Assembly: GCA_964612185.1 (NCBI GenBank)
Contig: CAZTCR010000007.1
Coordinates: 26,297 to 90,296, forward strand
Length of the DNA: 64,000 bases
From: UBA1447 sp964612185
GTDB lineage: Bacteria > Bacillota > Clostridia > Oscillospirales > Acutalibacteraceae
Direction of reading: 5' to 3'
Shown: piece by piece, positions 7,332 through 16,403 of the stretch
Layout: every line of letters starts with the position of its first letter
Numbering within the stretch: position 1 is the stretch's first letter
Position numbers and translations under genes: made by a program
The notes under the pieces: model-generated
What the model was told of the DNA's origin: nothing
What the model saw: the letters and a program-made list of their open reading frames with translations, nothing else
Databases searched by the model: none

Positions 7332-8978
7332 TTATTCCGAGTCTTTTTCGCGAATCTCAACCCTGCGAATCTTACCGTTGACCGTCTTGGGCAGTTCATT
7401 AACAAAATCAATAATTCTCGGATATTTATAAGGTGCCGTTTCTTTTTTTACAAACTCCTGAATTTCTTTCTTCAAAGCATCAGAAGGCTCAATATTTGCT
7501 TTCAATACTATGGTCGCTTTTACTAAGCTCCCCCTAAGTTCATCCGGCACGCCTGTAACCGCGCACTCAAGTACGGCAGGATGCTGCACAACAACGCTTT
7601 CAATCTCAAACGGGCCTATCCTGTAACCTGATGATTTAATAACATCATCCGTGCGTCCCACATACCAGAAATAACCGTCTTCATCCCTCCAGGCGGTGTC
7701 GCCTGTATGGTATATGTCGTTGTTCCAAGCTTCTTTTGTGCGGTTTTCATCGCGATAGTAGCAAACAAAAAGTCCTTCCGGTTTTCTTTTATCCGTGCGA
7801 ATAACTACTTCGCCCGTTATGCCTGTGGCAACCGATTTACCATCCTCGTCAATAATGTCAATATCATAATGCGGCATGGGCTTGCCCATGGAACCCGGTT
7901 TTGGTTGCGAACCGATTATATTGGCGATCATGACGGTCGTTTCAGTTTGTCCGAAGCCTTCCATCAGTTTGACGCCGGTCAGCTCATACCATTTATTAAA
8001 AACATCAGGATTGAGCGCTTCGCCGGCTATTGTGCAATATTTGAGCGAACTCAAATCATATGCAAGGACATCCTCTTGCAACAAAAAGCGAAACATAGTC
8101 GGCGGGCAGCAAAGCGAAGTAATCTTATATTGTTGAACAAGCGAGAGAATTTCTTTTGGTATAAACTTATCCATATCATAAGTGAATACGCAACTTTCCA
8201 TCAACATTTGACCATACAATTTGCCCCAAACAGCTTTGCCCCAACCCGTATCGGCAATAGTAAAATGTAAACCGTCCGGTTCCACATTTTGCCAATACTT
8301 TGCGGTTGTCATGTGCCCCAAAGCATAGGTGTAATTATGCAGAGCCATTTTTGGATTCCCCGTTGTACCGGAAGAAAAATAGAGGATCATTGGTTCGTCA
8401 ATTTTTGTTGGTACGCGTTCAAAGGTGCTGTCGGCCGCTTCCATCGCGGTCATAAAATCATCCCAACCGTCCCTTGTTCCGTTAACCATAATCCGTGTTT
8501 CTATTTCCGGACATTCCGGTAAGGCTTCGTCAATATGCGCCGCAACATCTCCTTCGCCCGAGCAGATCACAGCTTTGGCACCTGATGCATTTGCTCTGTA
8601 TATCACATCGTGCGCAGTCAGCAGAAAAGTGGCAGGGATAATCACGGCGCCTAGCTTGTGAAGCGCTAATATTGTAAACCAAAACTGATAGTGGCGTTTC
8701 AAGATAACCATAACAAAATCGCCTTTTTTTATCCCTTTTCCCCGAAGCATATTCGCTGTTTTATCACTGAAATATTTTAGATCGCCATATGTAAATATAT
8801 GCTCCTCGCCTTTTGGGTTACACCAAACCATTGCTTTACGGTGCGGCTCCGCCTTGGCAATTTCATCCACAACATCATAGGCAAAATTAAAACAATCGGG
8901 ATATTTTAGTTTGTAATTTATCAGTTTACCCTCGGAATCAAAATACTCATCAACATATTTTAAGTTTAAATTAAGCAT
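7332..8978 (-). CDS. AMP-binding acyl-CoA synthetase (medium-chain/acetyl-CoA synthetase-like)
   Basis: Adenylate-forming enzyme that activates a carboxylic acid to acyl-AMP and transfers it to CoA. The P-loop YFSSGTTGNPK is at residues 200-210; the adenine-binding GFGQTETT follows near 340. The hinge/C-terminal motif YHTGDTAWRDEDGYFWYVGR lies near 430-450, and the catalytic lysine is in PKTVNGKIRR near the C-terminus. Overall architecture matches the MACS/ACSM group (548 aa), but the acid substrate cannot be read from sequence. The XRE-cupin gene is 9 nt upstream in the same operon, an arrangement recurrent in Clostridia that suggests the regulator controls this enzyme. Confidence 0.88.
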   Translation of the reverse strand: MLNLNLKYVDEYFDSEGKLINYKLKYPDCFNFAYDVVDEIAKAEPHRKAMVWCNPKGEEHIFTYGDLKYFSDKTANMLRGKGIKKGDFVMVILKRHYQFWFTILALHKLGAVIIPATFLLTAHDVIYRANASGAKAVICSGEGDVAAHIDEALPECPEIETRIMVNGTRDGWDDFMTAMEAADSTFERVPTKIDEPMILYFSSGTTGNPKMALHNYTYALGHMTTAKYWQNVEPDGLHFTIADTGWGKAVWGKLYGQMLMESCVFTYDMDKFIPKEILSLVQQYKITSLCCPPTMFRFLLQEDVLAYDLSSLKYCTIAGEALNPDVFNKWYELTGVKLMEGFGQTETTVMIANIIGSQPKPGSMGKPMPHYDIDIIDEDGKSVATGITGEVVIRTDKRKPEGLFVCYYRDENRTKEAWNNDIYHTGDTAWRDEDGYFWYVGRTDDVIKSSGYRIGPFEIESVVVQHPAVLECAVTGVPDELRGSLVKATIVLKANIEPSDALKKEIQEFVKKETAPYKYPRIIDFVNELPKTVNGKIRRVEIREKDSE

Positions 8979-8987
8979 ACGCTGCCC

Positions 8988-9557
8988 TCATTCCGGTTTT
9001 TTTAAGATAATTGCCAGGAAAACGCAGTCTTCGCCGTTTGTTGCAACCATACCGTGCCCGTGAGATGAATCATACAGCACGCTGTCACCCTCTTTTAATA
9101 CTTCTATATGATCTTCAAGCCTTATTTTTAAACTGCCTTTTATTACAAAGTCAAACTCTTGCCCATGATGATTTGAAAGTTGAATCGGTCTATCCTGTTC
9201 CTCATCGGAAAAAGGTGCAGTTACCAAAAAGGGTTCACAAAGCTTATCTTTAAAGCGGTAGCCCAGATGATAGTAATCAAAGCCGGAGCGGCGTTTCATC
9301 GGTAAGCCTTCACCATTTCTTACAATTGAATAAAAAGATAGATGCGGGTTGTCTCCGGTTAAAAGCTCAATCATATCTACTCCGAATTTTTCTGCACATT
9401 TATAGATGAATGTAAATGAAAAATCCGTATTCCCGGATTCAGCGGTTTCGTATTCACTCGCAGTGCATCCGACGGCATCTGCCATTTCTTCAACGGAATA
9501 TTCGCAAATATCTCGCAATGTGCGTATTCTCTGGGCAATTTCATTGATAAGTTCCAT
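8988..9557 (-). CDS. XRE-family transcriptional regulator with C-terminal cupin domain
   Basis: 189-residue two-domain regulator: an N-terminal lambda-Cro/C1-type helix-turn-helix (about 7-60, with YSVEEMADAVGCTASEYETA) joined to a cupin sensor (about 110-185, including HHGQEFDFVIKGSLKI and DSSHGHGM). Such proteins usually bind a small ligand or metal in the cupin barrel and regulate adjacent metabolic genes. A good ribosome site (GGGAGG) precedes the ATG. The gene lies between the fumarase-like beta subunit and the acyl-CoA synthetase, all in one direction, so the likely targets are these neighbours. Confidence 0.85.
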   Translation of the reverse strand: MELINEIAQRIRTLRDICEYSVEEMADAVGCTASEYETAESGNTDFSFTFIYKCAEKFGVDMIELLTGDNPHLSFYSIVRNGEGLPMKRRSGFDYYHLGYRFKDKLCEPFLVTAPFSDEEQDRPIQLSNHHGQEFDFVIKGSLKIRLEDHIEVLKEGDSVLYDSSHGHGMVATNGEDCVFLAIILKKPE

Positions 9558-9575
9558 CTTTGGTCCTCCCTTGAT

Positions 9576-10112
9576 TCATCTATTTCTATGAAAAATGTTT
9601 CCGCCATGCGAATCTATGCCGACAAAAAGCGGGAACTCTTTAACACGAAGCCTTTTGATGCTTTCACAGCCCAGGTCCTCAAATGCAATTTCGTCGCATG
9701 CGGTAACACATTTTGCCGCAAGAGCACCGGCACCGCCTATTGCACAAAAATATATCGCTCCAAATTGTTTTATCGCATTACACACAGTTCCATTGCGCTC
9801 GCCTTTACCAATCATGCCGATAAGTCCGTTTTCTAATAGAATTGGTGTAAATGAATCCATTCTACCGGAAGTTGTAGGTCCGCAGCTGCCTATTACCATC
9901 CCATCCGGCGCAGGTGTCGGACCGGTATAATAGATACAAGCATCTTTAAGCGGGAAAGGCAGGCTTGAACCTTTTTGAATCATTTCCGTTAGCCTTTTAT
10001 GCGCTGCATCCCTTGCAGTATAAACAGTACCGGACAAAAGAACTCGTTGCCCGGCCTTTAATTGTTTTGCACAAATCCGCAGATCGTCAGTGTGAATTGA
10101 TATTGTTTTCAT
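9576..10112 (-). CDS. Fumarate/tartrate hydratase class I, beta subunit (orphan)
   Basis: 178-residue protein matching the C-terminal (beta) half of Fe-S hydro-lyases of the FumA/TtdB type, which reversibly hydrate fumarate or tartrate-like acids. Characteristic stretches are VLLSGTVYTARDAAHKR, YYTGPTPAP, GPTTSGRMD and MIGKGE. In two-subunit enzymes the alpha subunit holds the iron-sulfur cluster cysteines and is normally encoded next door. Here the upstream neighbour is instead a coiled-coil protein and no alpha subunit occurs in the window. It may be encoded elsewhere, or this protein may act alone. The gene shares a strand with the XRE-cupin regulator 18 nt downstream. Confidence 0.85.
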   Translation of the reverse strand: MKTISIHTDDLRICAKQLKAGQRVLLSGTVYTARDAAHKRLTEMIQKGSSLPFPLKDACIYYTGPTPAPDGMVIGSCGPTTSGRMDSFTPILLENGLIGMIGKGERNGTVCNAIKQFGAIYFCAIGGAGALAAKCVTACDEIAFEDLGCESIKRLRVKEFPLFVGIDSHGGNIFHRNR

Positions 10113-10159
10113 TAACTATCCTTACCCGTCAATAAATATGCCTGTAAAACCTATCTATA

Positions 10160-11782
10160 CTAATCCGAAAAGAGCTTCAACAGTTCTTCAACATCATTTT
10201 CGCTGATGTCTCTCATTCTGATTGTTTCTGTTGTGTCCGGTGTTTCCCGTGATACGGTAGTGTCCGGAACAGTTTTGGACTCGGGTTCAGTCTCTTGCTC
10301 AAGCTGAGGTGCGGGTGCGGGTTCGGGTTCAAGTTCAGGCTCAGGTTCGGGCTCAAGTTCGGGCTCAGGTTCGGGTTCGGGTTCAAGTTCGGGCTCGGTC
10401 TCGGGCTCAAGTTCGGGCTCAGGTTCGGGTTCAGGTTCGGGCTCAAGTTCGGGCTTGGGTTCAATTTCGGTTTCGAGTTCGTTTAATGAATCTCTAAGAA
10501 ATTCCGGTTCCTGTTCCAGCTCTGATTCCGGCTCTTGATCAGTTTGAGGTTCTGCATGTGAATCTTCCGGTGATTCAGTCAATTCTTCGGCAGTACTTTT
10601 TCCCTCCAGATTGAAAGTGTCCGCAGTATCTTCCGCAGATACCAATTCCGCATTAAACGCTTCCGGGTCATTTAATTCCGGTGTGACATCTGCAGCATCT
10701 TCCGCTTTATGCAAATCAAGAATACTATCCGGTTTTTCTTGTGACGCTTCCTCGTTTACCGTGCCATCCTGTTCTCCCGCTATAGCCGGCTCTTGTATAT
10801 AACTCGTTTCGTCTGCATTTTGCGGTTCGTCGGCTTCCAATACAGTTTCAATATCTTCCGCTATTTCTTGTATATTTACATCAATATCATCAATTACTTC
10901 AACGCTTAAAAGACTATCGACTTCTTCATCTTGTTGTTCATCTTTCAAATCTGATTCATTGGTTGGCGGTTCAATGTCATCTTCATTATCTGACGGTTTT
11001 TCAGCAGATCCTTCAGTATCATCTTCCAATGCCGGCTCAATATCATCGGTCATCTCCGATTCTGCATCTTTTTCATTTTGCTCAAGTTGAGACACTTCGC
11101 AGTTTCCATCTCCAGGTTGGTCATGTGTTGTTTTATCGTACTGTGAAATAAAATGATCGAAAACTTCCTGGCCGTCATAAGGCTCTTCCCCGTCTGCATC
11201 AAATTCGGTATCCAATCTTGCCGTAAATGTGCAAAGGCTGCTTGAGAGAATTTCTACCTTTTCAACAAGCGCCGTAATATCGCTCTTAAAATCCCCGGAT
11301 AATTGAGCGATTTCAACACTTAATTTACCGACATCGTCTGCTGTGGAAACCAATGCTTGTTTCGCGTCGGAAGTTATGCTTGTTGCCGCTTTTTTTGCCT
11401 TTTCTGTCATTTTGTCGGAGTATAGTACAGCATCAACCAACAACGCGCCAATTTGAGCTTCAACTTTTTTCAACCTGTCACAGTCATCTTGTATACTTTC
11501 GAACTTGGCATTTTGTTCCTTAATCTGTTCTTCAAGGTTGTAAATTCTTTCGCAATATTCATCATTTAAAGCGGCTAAGGCAGTAAATCGCCTTCTTTCG
11601 GATTCCAGCCGATCCTCGAATTGAGCAACTTTTGCCTTAACAGCTTCGATTTCTTCATCCTTCTTTTTGATGTTCTCTGACTCATCAAAATGTTCGGATT
11701 GAATCTTTTCAATTAGAGCCAAGACTTCTTTTTTATCAAAGCCCCCAAAGAGTACGCTTTTAATCAACAAGTCCTCTCTCAT
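10160..11782 (-). CDS. DivIVA-like coiled-coil protein with long acidic, Glu-Pro-repeat tail
   Basis: 540 residues. The N-terminus (SVLFGGFDKKEVLALIEKIQ, about 8-27) resembles the DivIVA-type membrane-targeting segment and is followed by coiled coil to about 180. The rest is very acidic and low in complexity, with a Glu-Pro-Glu-Leu/Glu-Pro repeat near 435-500. The extreme C-terminus (RMRDISENDVEELLKLFSD) returns to normal composition and may be a docking motif. No enzymatic motif. It probably organises the cell pole, septum or envelope; the function is inferred. Neighbours are a membrane-anchored propeller-like protein upstream and the fumarase-like beta subunit. Confidence 0.7.
   Translation of the reverse strand: MREDLLIKSVLFGGFDKKEVLALIEKIQSEHFDESENIKKKDEEIEAVKAKVAQFEDRLESERRRFTALAALNDEYCERIYNLEEQIKEQNAKFESIQDDCDRLKKVEAQIGALLVDAVLYSDKMTEKAKKAATSITSDAKQALVSTADDVGKLSVEIAQLSGDFKSDITALVEKVEILSSSLCTFTARLDTEFDADGEEPYDGQEVFDHFISQYDKTTHDQPGDGNCEVSQLEQNEKDAESEMTDDIEPALEDDTEGSAEKPSDNEDDIEPPTNESDLKDEQQDEEVDSLLSVEVIDDIDVNIQEIAEDIETVLEADEPQNADETSYIQEPAIAGEQDGTVNEEASQEKPDSILDLHKAEDAADVTPELNDPEAFNAELVSAEDTADTFNLEGKSTAEELTESPEDSHAEPQTDQEPESELEQEPEFLRDSLNELETEIEPKPELEPEPEPEPEPELEPETEPELEPEPEPEPELEPEPEPELEPEPAPAPQLEQETEPESKTVPDTTVSRETPDTTETIRMRDISENDVEELLKLFSD
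10304..10470. repeat. Tandem low-complexity repeat coding for a Glu-Pro/Glu-Leu tract
   Basis: On the plus strand, runs of GGTTCGGGCTCAAGTTCGGG-like 6- and 12-bp units repeat for about 165 bp. They encode Glu-Pro and Glu-Leu dipeptides in the coiled-coil protein. Such tracts are prone to copy-number change by slippage. Confidence 0.85.
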
Positions 11783-11809
11783 GCCTATCCCCCCAATTCA
11801 TAATTGTTG

Positions 11810-13723
11810 TCAATACAGCACAATTTCGTTAACGCCGCTCTCGACTAGTTTAACCGCATTGTTAACAAAAACACATATTTGACCGCCATTCTCCTCAGTA
11901 TAGTTTTTTATGTAAGCAAACTCTCCTGAGTTTTTGTAACGCAGATGATGCATGTCAACATTTTCATCAATTAAAGTACAACTCTCACCGTTGTACAAAT
12001 ACAAGTCGGCAGATAGGCCGCCTTGATTTTGTTTTCTATTCCTGAATACTAATGTTTTATTGTCATCAAAGCAAACAAAAGAGAATACTGAACTGATCAC
12101 TTGATCTTTTTTATCCTGCTTATACCGGTACAGCATCCCTTCGCTTGCATCACCATCAAGTTTTAAAAACCAAACCGATTCAGGCGTAAAATCAAAGCTT
12201 GAAATGTTGATGTCAACCACAGCTTTGCGCGAAATACCATTGCCTTCATTACTGATTTTGTAGAGAGTTGATTTAAACACCTTCGCGTCTTTTATAATGA
12301 TGTATAAATCTTTCCCATCAGCGGAAAACCCAAACTCGCCGCTCTGAACTTCCTCATTGCTGATGTTTAAACTCGCCCCGTCCGTGTTCGCCGGAACCGA
12401 GAGATAGGCGCCCTTATTTGCGGTTGCATCTTTAATGATATCGGCTGCGTAAGAAGTAACATATGAAACATCGTGTTTCGCCAGCATAGCTGACAACTTT
12501 GAGAATGTTGTGTCGCTTTTTAAATACTCATGCTTGTTAAAAACAATCGCCGGTTGAGCGCCGTTTGATGCCGTTAATATATTGCCCGGCGAAACGCCTT
12601 TAACGACTTTGACGGGTTCTTCCGAAAGATTGCTTGCATAACAGTCTGTGTGTTCGGGTATTAAATTTTCATCATTAATCGTTCTTTTTAAGGATGCCCG
12701 CAATTCATCTCTTTGCGTTTTAGCCTGGTAGTCGGTTAACGCTTTTCTATAATTGTAATTATATCCGAAAATAAATTTATAGTCTTTTGGGCTCGGTTGA
12801 GTGATTTGTTCATCCTGAAGCTTCAAGTCATCCGATATGATCTCTTCCCAACTCGTACTTTCATCAGTGGTCTTGAAATAATACAAAAAACCGCCCACAG
12901 CGTACCGATCATATAGAACTGCCGAAACACCGCCGGAGATTAATTTGGGCTCACCCTGTTCCGATACAGTGTAAATATCGAACAAATCCCCTTCTTCTTC
13001 ATGTGTTTCATATATGAGTGTACTATTAAGGGATCCTTCGTAATATTTGATATTCTTAACAGAATCTGATATTAATATGGCCTCTTCATCATATTTGTAT
13101 TTAAATAGTGCTGTTTCAGATTCTTTAATCTTCGTATAATACACACCCGCCTCGTTCGGCAGAACATAAAGTTCCTTGATATTGTTATCTATCTTTACAG
13201 CTTTTTTGGTTTTCGTATTGAAATAATAATAGCCGTTGCCGCCAGTTGAGTCGCTCTTTTTTGAATAAATAACAAAGCTTCCTGTTTCGTTGAGTTTTAT
13301 ATCGCTGCTTACACCGGTGTCAACCATGTAACCGCCTTTTTTTATTTGCCGTTTGCTCGTCAAATCGCAACAATACAGATCTAAACTGTTGCTTGATTTC
13401 TTTGACGCTGTAAAATAAAAAAGAACCTTACTGTTTTTTGAGATAATCGGACTTTTTCCGGAATCGCCTTTTAGTTCAAGCGTTCCCTTGCTGCTTTTTA
13501 AATAATCAACGCCTTGTTTGGAATATATAACCGCAAAGTAGCTGTCTGTCTTGATTTGTGCTCGATATGTAATAAAAATAATCAATCCCATTACTATCAC
13601 CGCAAGAGCAAGCGTGACAAGGATTTTGATTATTAGCTTATTTTCCTTAATGTGTGTCGGTGTCTCTACCTTGATCATATCTTCTGTTAACGCGTCGGGA
13701 ACGATGTCATGTTTATTTTTCAT
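11810..13723 (-). CDS. Membrane-anchored extracytoplasmic protein, beta-propeller-like
   Basis: 637 residues with a short cytoplasmic N-terminus, one transmembrane helix (about 31-53, LIIKILVTLALAVIVMGLII) and a large outside domain. The domain shows recurring short strand motifs such as VLFYFTASKKSSNSLDLYCCDL, FVIYSKKSD and LYIIIKDAKVFKSTLYKI (each split here by other sequence), which read like blades of a TolB/DPP-IV-type propeller. No catalytic signature or lipobox. It is not a family I can name. GGAGATGCG precedes the ATG. The gene follows the split transketolase and precedes the acidic coiled-coil gene; a joint envelope role with the latter is only an inference from adjacency. Confidence 0.65.
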   Translation of the reverse strand: MKNKHDIVPDALTEDMIKVETPTHIKENKLIIKILVTLALAVIVMGLIIFITYRAQIKTDSYFAVIYSKQGVDYLKSSKGTLELKGDSGKSPIISKNSKVLFYFTASKKSSNSLDLYCCDLTSKRQIKKGGYMVDTGVSSDIKLNETGSFVIYSKKSDSTGGNGYYYFNTKTKKAVKIDNNIKELYVLPNEAGVYYTKIKESETALFKYKYDEEAILISDSVKNIKYYEGSLNSTLIYETHEEEGDLFDIYTVSEQGEPKLISGGVSAVLYDRYAVGGFLYYFKTTDESTSWEEIISDDLKLQDEQITQPSPKDYKFIFGYNYNYRKALTDYQAKTQRDELRASLKRTINDENLIPEHTDCYASNLSEEPVKVVKGVSPGNILTASNGAQPAIVFNKHEYLKSDTTFSKLSAMLAKHDVSYVTSYAADIIKDATANKGAYLSVPANTDGASLNISNEEVQSGEFGFSADGKDLYIIIKDAKVFKSTLYKISNEGNGISRKAVVDINISSFDFTPESVWFLKLDGDASEGMLYRYKQDKKDQVISSVFSFVCFDDNKTLVFRNRKQNQGGLSADLYLYNGESCTLIDENVDMHHLRYKNSGEFAYIKNYTEENGGQICVFVNNAVKLVESGVNEIVLY

Positions 13724-13761
13724 CGCATCTCCAACTCTGTTCCGGATTTATTTTTCGGTTT

Positions 13762-14706
13762 TTATTTCATCCGGAATGCTAATTTTGCCTTTTCTACAAT
13801 ATTTGCGGCATCTAGTCCAAATATGTGAAGCATTTCGTCTCCTGGACCGGAACGGCCAAAAACATCATTAACGCCAACTTTTAACACCGGCACGGGGAAA
13901 TTTTCGCAAACAACTTCGGCAACCGCGCCGCCAAGTCCGCCGACAATTGAATGCTCCTCTGCTGTTACGATTGCACCGGTTTCTTTTGCCGCGGAAATAA
14001 CAGCCTCTCTGTCTATCGGTTTAATTGTATGGATATTCAATACCGCCGCTTCAATTCCGCTATTCAACAATATTTCTCTAGCGTTAATTGCCTCGTTAAC
14101 CATCAAACCTGTTGCGATAATGGTAACATCTTTGCCTTCACACAATTTAACGGCTTTACCGATATTAAACTGATAATCCTCGTCGAATATTCGTGGCAAA
14201 GCAAGTCTGCCAAACCTCAGGTAAACCGGTCCATCATAGTCTGCGGCGGCAAATACTGCCGCTCTGGCCTCAATGTCGTCAGCAGGGTTGATAATGACCA
14301 TGCCGGGAATGGTTCGCATCAGAGCTATATCCTCGCAGCATTGGTGGCTTGCACCGTCTTCTCCGACTGAGATACCGGCATGTGTTGCTCCGATTTTAAC
14401 ATTAAGATGCGGATAACCAAGTGTATTTCTAACTTGTTCGAAAGCTCTACCGGCTGTGAACATCGCAAAAGAGCTCGCAAAAACTGTATAGCCTAAAGTT
14501 GACAAGCCGCCGGCAATACAGATCATATTGCATTCGGCGATTCCGGTGTTGAAAAACCTTTCGGGGAACTCGCCCTTGAACATGCCGGTTTTTGTCGCAG
14601 TTGACAAATCCGCATCGAGCACGATAATCTTGTCATTTTGTTTACCCAATTCAACAAGCGCCTTGCCGTAAGCATCACGCGTTGCTGTTTTTATTAACTC
14701 TGCCAT
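13762..14706 (-). CDS. Transketolase, C-terminal subunit
   Basis: Carries the pyrimidine-binding and C-terminal domains of a two-gene transketolase, which moves two-carbon units in the pentose phosphate pathway using thiamine diphosphate. Visible motifs: NTGIAECNMICIAGG, GVGEDGASHQCCEDIAL-like (GISVGEDGASHQCCEDIAL), MRTIPGM and EEHSIVGGLGGAVAEV. I place the start at 14706 (MAELIKTATRDAYGK), because GGAGG stands just before it and the partner's stop is one base upstream; a longer start at 14727 would overlap the partner. Co-translation with the N-terminal subunit fits a heteromeric enzyme. Confidence 0.93.
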   Translation of the reverse strand: MAELIKTATRDAYGKALVELGKQNDKIIVLDADLSTATKTGMFKGEFPERFFNTGIAECNMICIAGGLSTLGYTVFASSFAMFTAGRAFEQVRNTLGYPHLNVKIGATHAGISVGEDGASHQCCEDIALMRTIPGMVIINPADDIEARAAVFAAADYDGPVYLRFGRLALPRIFDEDYQFNIGKAVKLCEGKDVTIIATGLMVNEAINAREILLNSGIEAAVLNIHTIKPIDREAVISAAKETGAIVTAEEHSIVGGLGGAVAEVVCENFPVPVLKVGVNDVFGRSGPGDEMLHIFGLDAANIVEKAKLAFRMK

Positions 14707-14707
14707 A

Positions 14708-15550
14708 TTAAGCCTCCAGTTCCGCAAGCTCGGCGTTCAGTTCGCGTATTGCTTGCTCGTATTGTTCGGTGTTTGGCGCGGTTCCGTGCCACTTGTAGTT
14801 GTTTTCCATAAAGGAAACACCTTTTCCTTTTATGCTTTTTGCAATAATTGCAGTCGGTTTACCTTTGAATTCAGATGCTGCCTTAAAAGCAGCGTCTATC
14901 TCATCGAAACTGTGGGCAAATATTTCAATAACATTCCAACCGAAAGCCTTGAACTTTTCCGGGATTGGATAAGGCGAGTTAACCTCGACGATCGTACCAT
15001 CAATTTGCAAATTGTTATTGTCAACAACAGCTGTAAGCGAATCAAGGCCTTTTGCGCTCGCGAACATAGCCGCTTCCCAAATCTGGCCTTCCTGTATTTC
15101 ACCATCACCTAAAATAGCATAAGTTCGGAATCCCTTGCCGCTAATTTTAGCGCCGAGCGCCATCCCGACTGCAACAGATAGCCCCTGTCCTAGGGATCCT
15201 GTGCTCATATCAACGCCCGGTGTCAGCTTCATGCTCGGATGTCCCTGAAGAATTGAATCACTTTTCCTCAATGTTTTAAGTATTTCAATGTCAATAAAAC
15301 CTTTTTGCGCCAATACGGAATAGAGCGCGGGAGCAACATGGCCTTTTGATAATACCAGACGGTCTCTGTCCTCCCATTTCGGATTTTGGGGGTCAATTTT
15401 CATTTGATGAAAATATAAATATGTGAGTATATCGGCTATTGACAGCGAACCGCCGGGATGACCGGATTTTGCGCTGTAAACGGCTTCAATAATACCTATT
15501 CTGACCTTGCACGCTTTGACTTTTAACTGTTTTTTTACGATGGAATCCAA
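14708..15550 (-). CDS. Transketolase, N-terminal subunit
   Basis: 280-residue thiamine-diphosphate-binding half of the split transketolase. It includes SGHPGGSLSIADILTYLYF near the start and the cofactor signature GDGEIQEGQIWEAAMFA, plus DNNNLQIDG. The start is a TTG at 15550, 9 nt after GGGGAGG. It is followed after one base by the C-terminal subunit. Separate N and C subunits are common in Clostridia and archaea, in contrast to the single ~650-aa chain of many other bacteria. Confidence 0.93.
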   Translation of the reverse strand: MDSIVKKQLKVKACKVRIGIIEAVYSAKSGHPGGSLSIADILTYLYFHQMKIDPQNPKWEDRDRLVLSKGHVAPALYSVLAQKGFIDIEILKTLRKSDSILQGHPSMKLTPGVDMSTGSLGQGLSVAVGMALGAKISGKGFRTYAILGDGEIQEGQIWEAAMFASAKGLDSLTAVVDNNNLQIDGTIVEVNSPYPIPEKFKAFGWNVIEIFAHSFDEIDAAFKAASEFKGKPTAIIAKSIKGKGVSFMENNYKWHGTAPNTEQYEQAIRELNAELAELEA

Positions 15551-15569
15551 AAACAGTCACCTCCCCTGA

Positions 15570-16403
15570 TTAATAATTATTTTCAATATAAGCAAGAAAA
15601 TCAGCAACGGCGCCTTTGTTGCAATGACATGCGTGGAACTTTACGATATCGTGAATTTTCTTTGGTGCTTGACCACAGGCTGCGGGCAGATAAACACTTT
15701 GCAACATATCAAAGTCATTAAAGTAATCACCGATTGCCGCTGTATGTTCAATCGATATACCCAGCATTTTTGCAAGTTCGAGCACCGCTGTACCTTTATG
15801 CGTATCTTTTGCAAGTATTTCATAGGTAACAATCGAGGATGACATACAGTGAAGATCACTGCTGTTGTTTTGATTTAAGTACTGTTTAACTTTTTTAATC
15901 AGCGGCGGTATGCCAAAGAAAACTACCTTTCCCCAGTCGAACGGAATCGCGGCCTCAATACTTTTGCACCTTGTATGCGGCAACTTGTCAGCATGAACCA
16001 ATGCCGGCCCAAATATAAAGGGATTGATCAGTAAAATATTATCGGGTGTGCAAATCTCGACTTCAATAGTGGGGTGCTTTTTAAGAACTGACTTTACCAA
16101 TTCCTTGCCGTTGCTGTTGATCGCATTGAAGCGAATCATTTTTTCATTCTTGAAATCATATATACCCGCGCCGTTAAGCACTATTGCGGGTGTATTGTTT
16201 ATCGGCAAGCGATGATAGTGTTTTTTTAACGAATCAACACTTCTGCCCGAAGCAAGCGTAAAATGGCCGCCCAATTGTGTGACAAAACGCTTAATTGCAT
16301 CCAAGTTGTTTGGGGGCAGTGTTCTCCATTTTGTATTGAGTGTGCCATCAATATCAGAAACCACAAGCCAGTCTGAAAAATCTTTGACTAAGCCTTGAGA
16401 CAT
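15570..16403 (-). CDS. Cof-type HAD-superfamily phosphatase
   Basis: 277 residues. The HAD motif I is VVSDIDGTLN (about 14-23, nucleophile Asp), motif II is in TLASGRSVDSL, and motifs III/IV include the conserved lysine region and GDYFNDFDML near the C-terminus. The long cap between motifs II and III is the C2 type of Cof/YidA proteins, which dephosphorylate sugar phosphates, nucleotides or flavin intermediates. The substrate is not deducible. Its ATG shares one base with the stop of the pseudouridine synthase gene (TAATG), indicating coupling. Confidence 0.88.
   Translation of the reverse strand: MSQGLVKDFSDWLVVSDIDGTLNTKWRTLPPNNLDAIKRFVTQLGGHFTLASGRSVDSLKKHYHRLPINNTPAIVLNGAGIYDFKNEKMIRFNAINSNGKELVKSVLKKHPTIEVEICTPDNILLINPFIFGPALVHADKLPHTRCKSIEAAIPFDWGKVVFFGIPPLIKKVKQYLNQNNSSDLHCMSSSIVTYEILAKDTHKGTAVLELAKMLGISIEHTAAIGDYFNDFDMLQSVYLPAACGQAPKKIHDIVKFHACHCNKGAVADFLAYIENNY

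Noticed and set aside
10213..10497. Frames over the Glu-Pro repeat in several other phases and strands
   Set aside because: Repeat DNA without stops keeps all phases open; only the minus-strand frame continues into a normal protein with a ribosome site.
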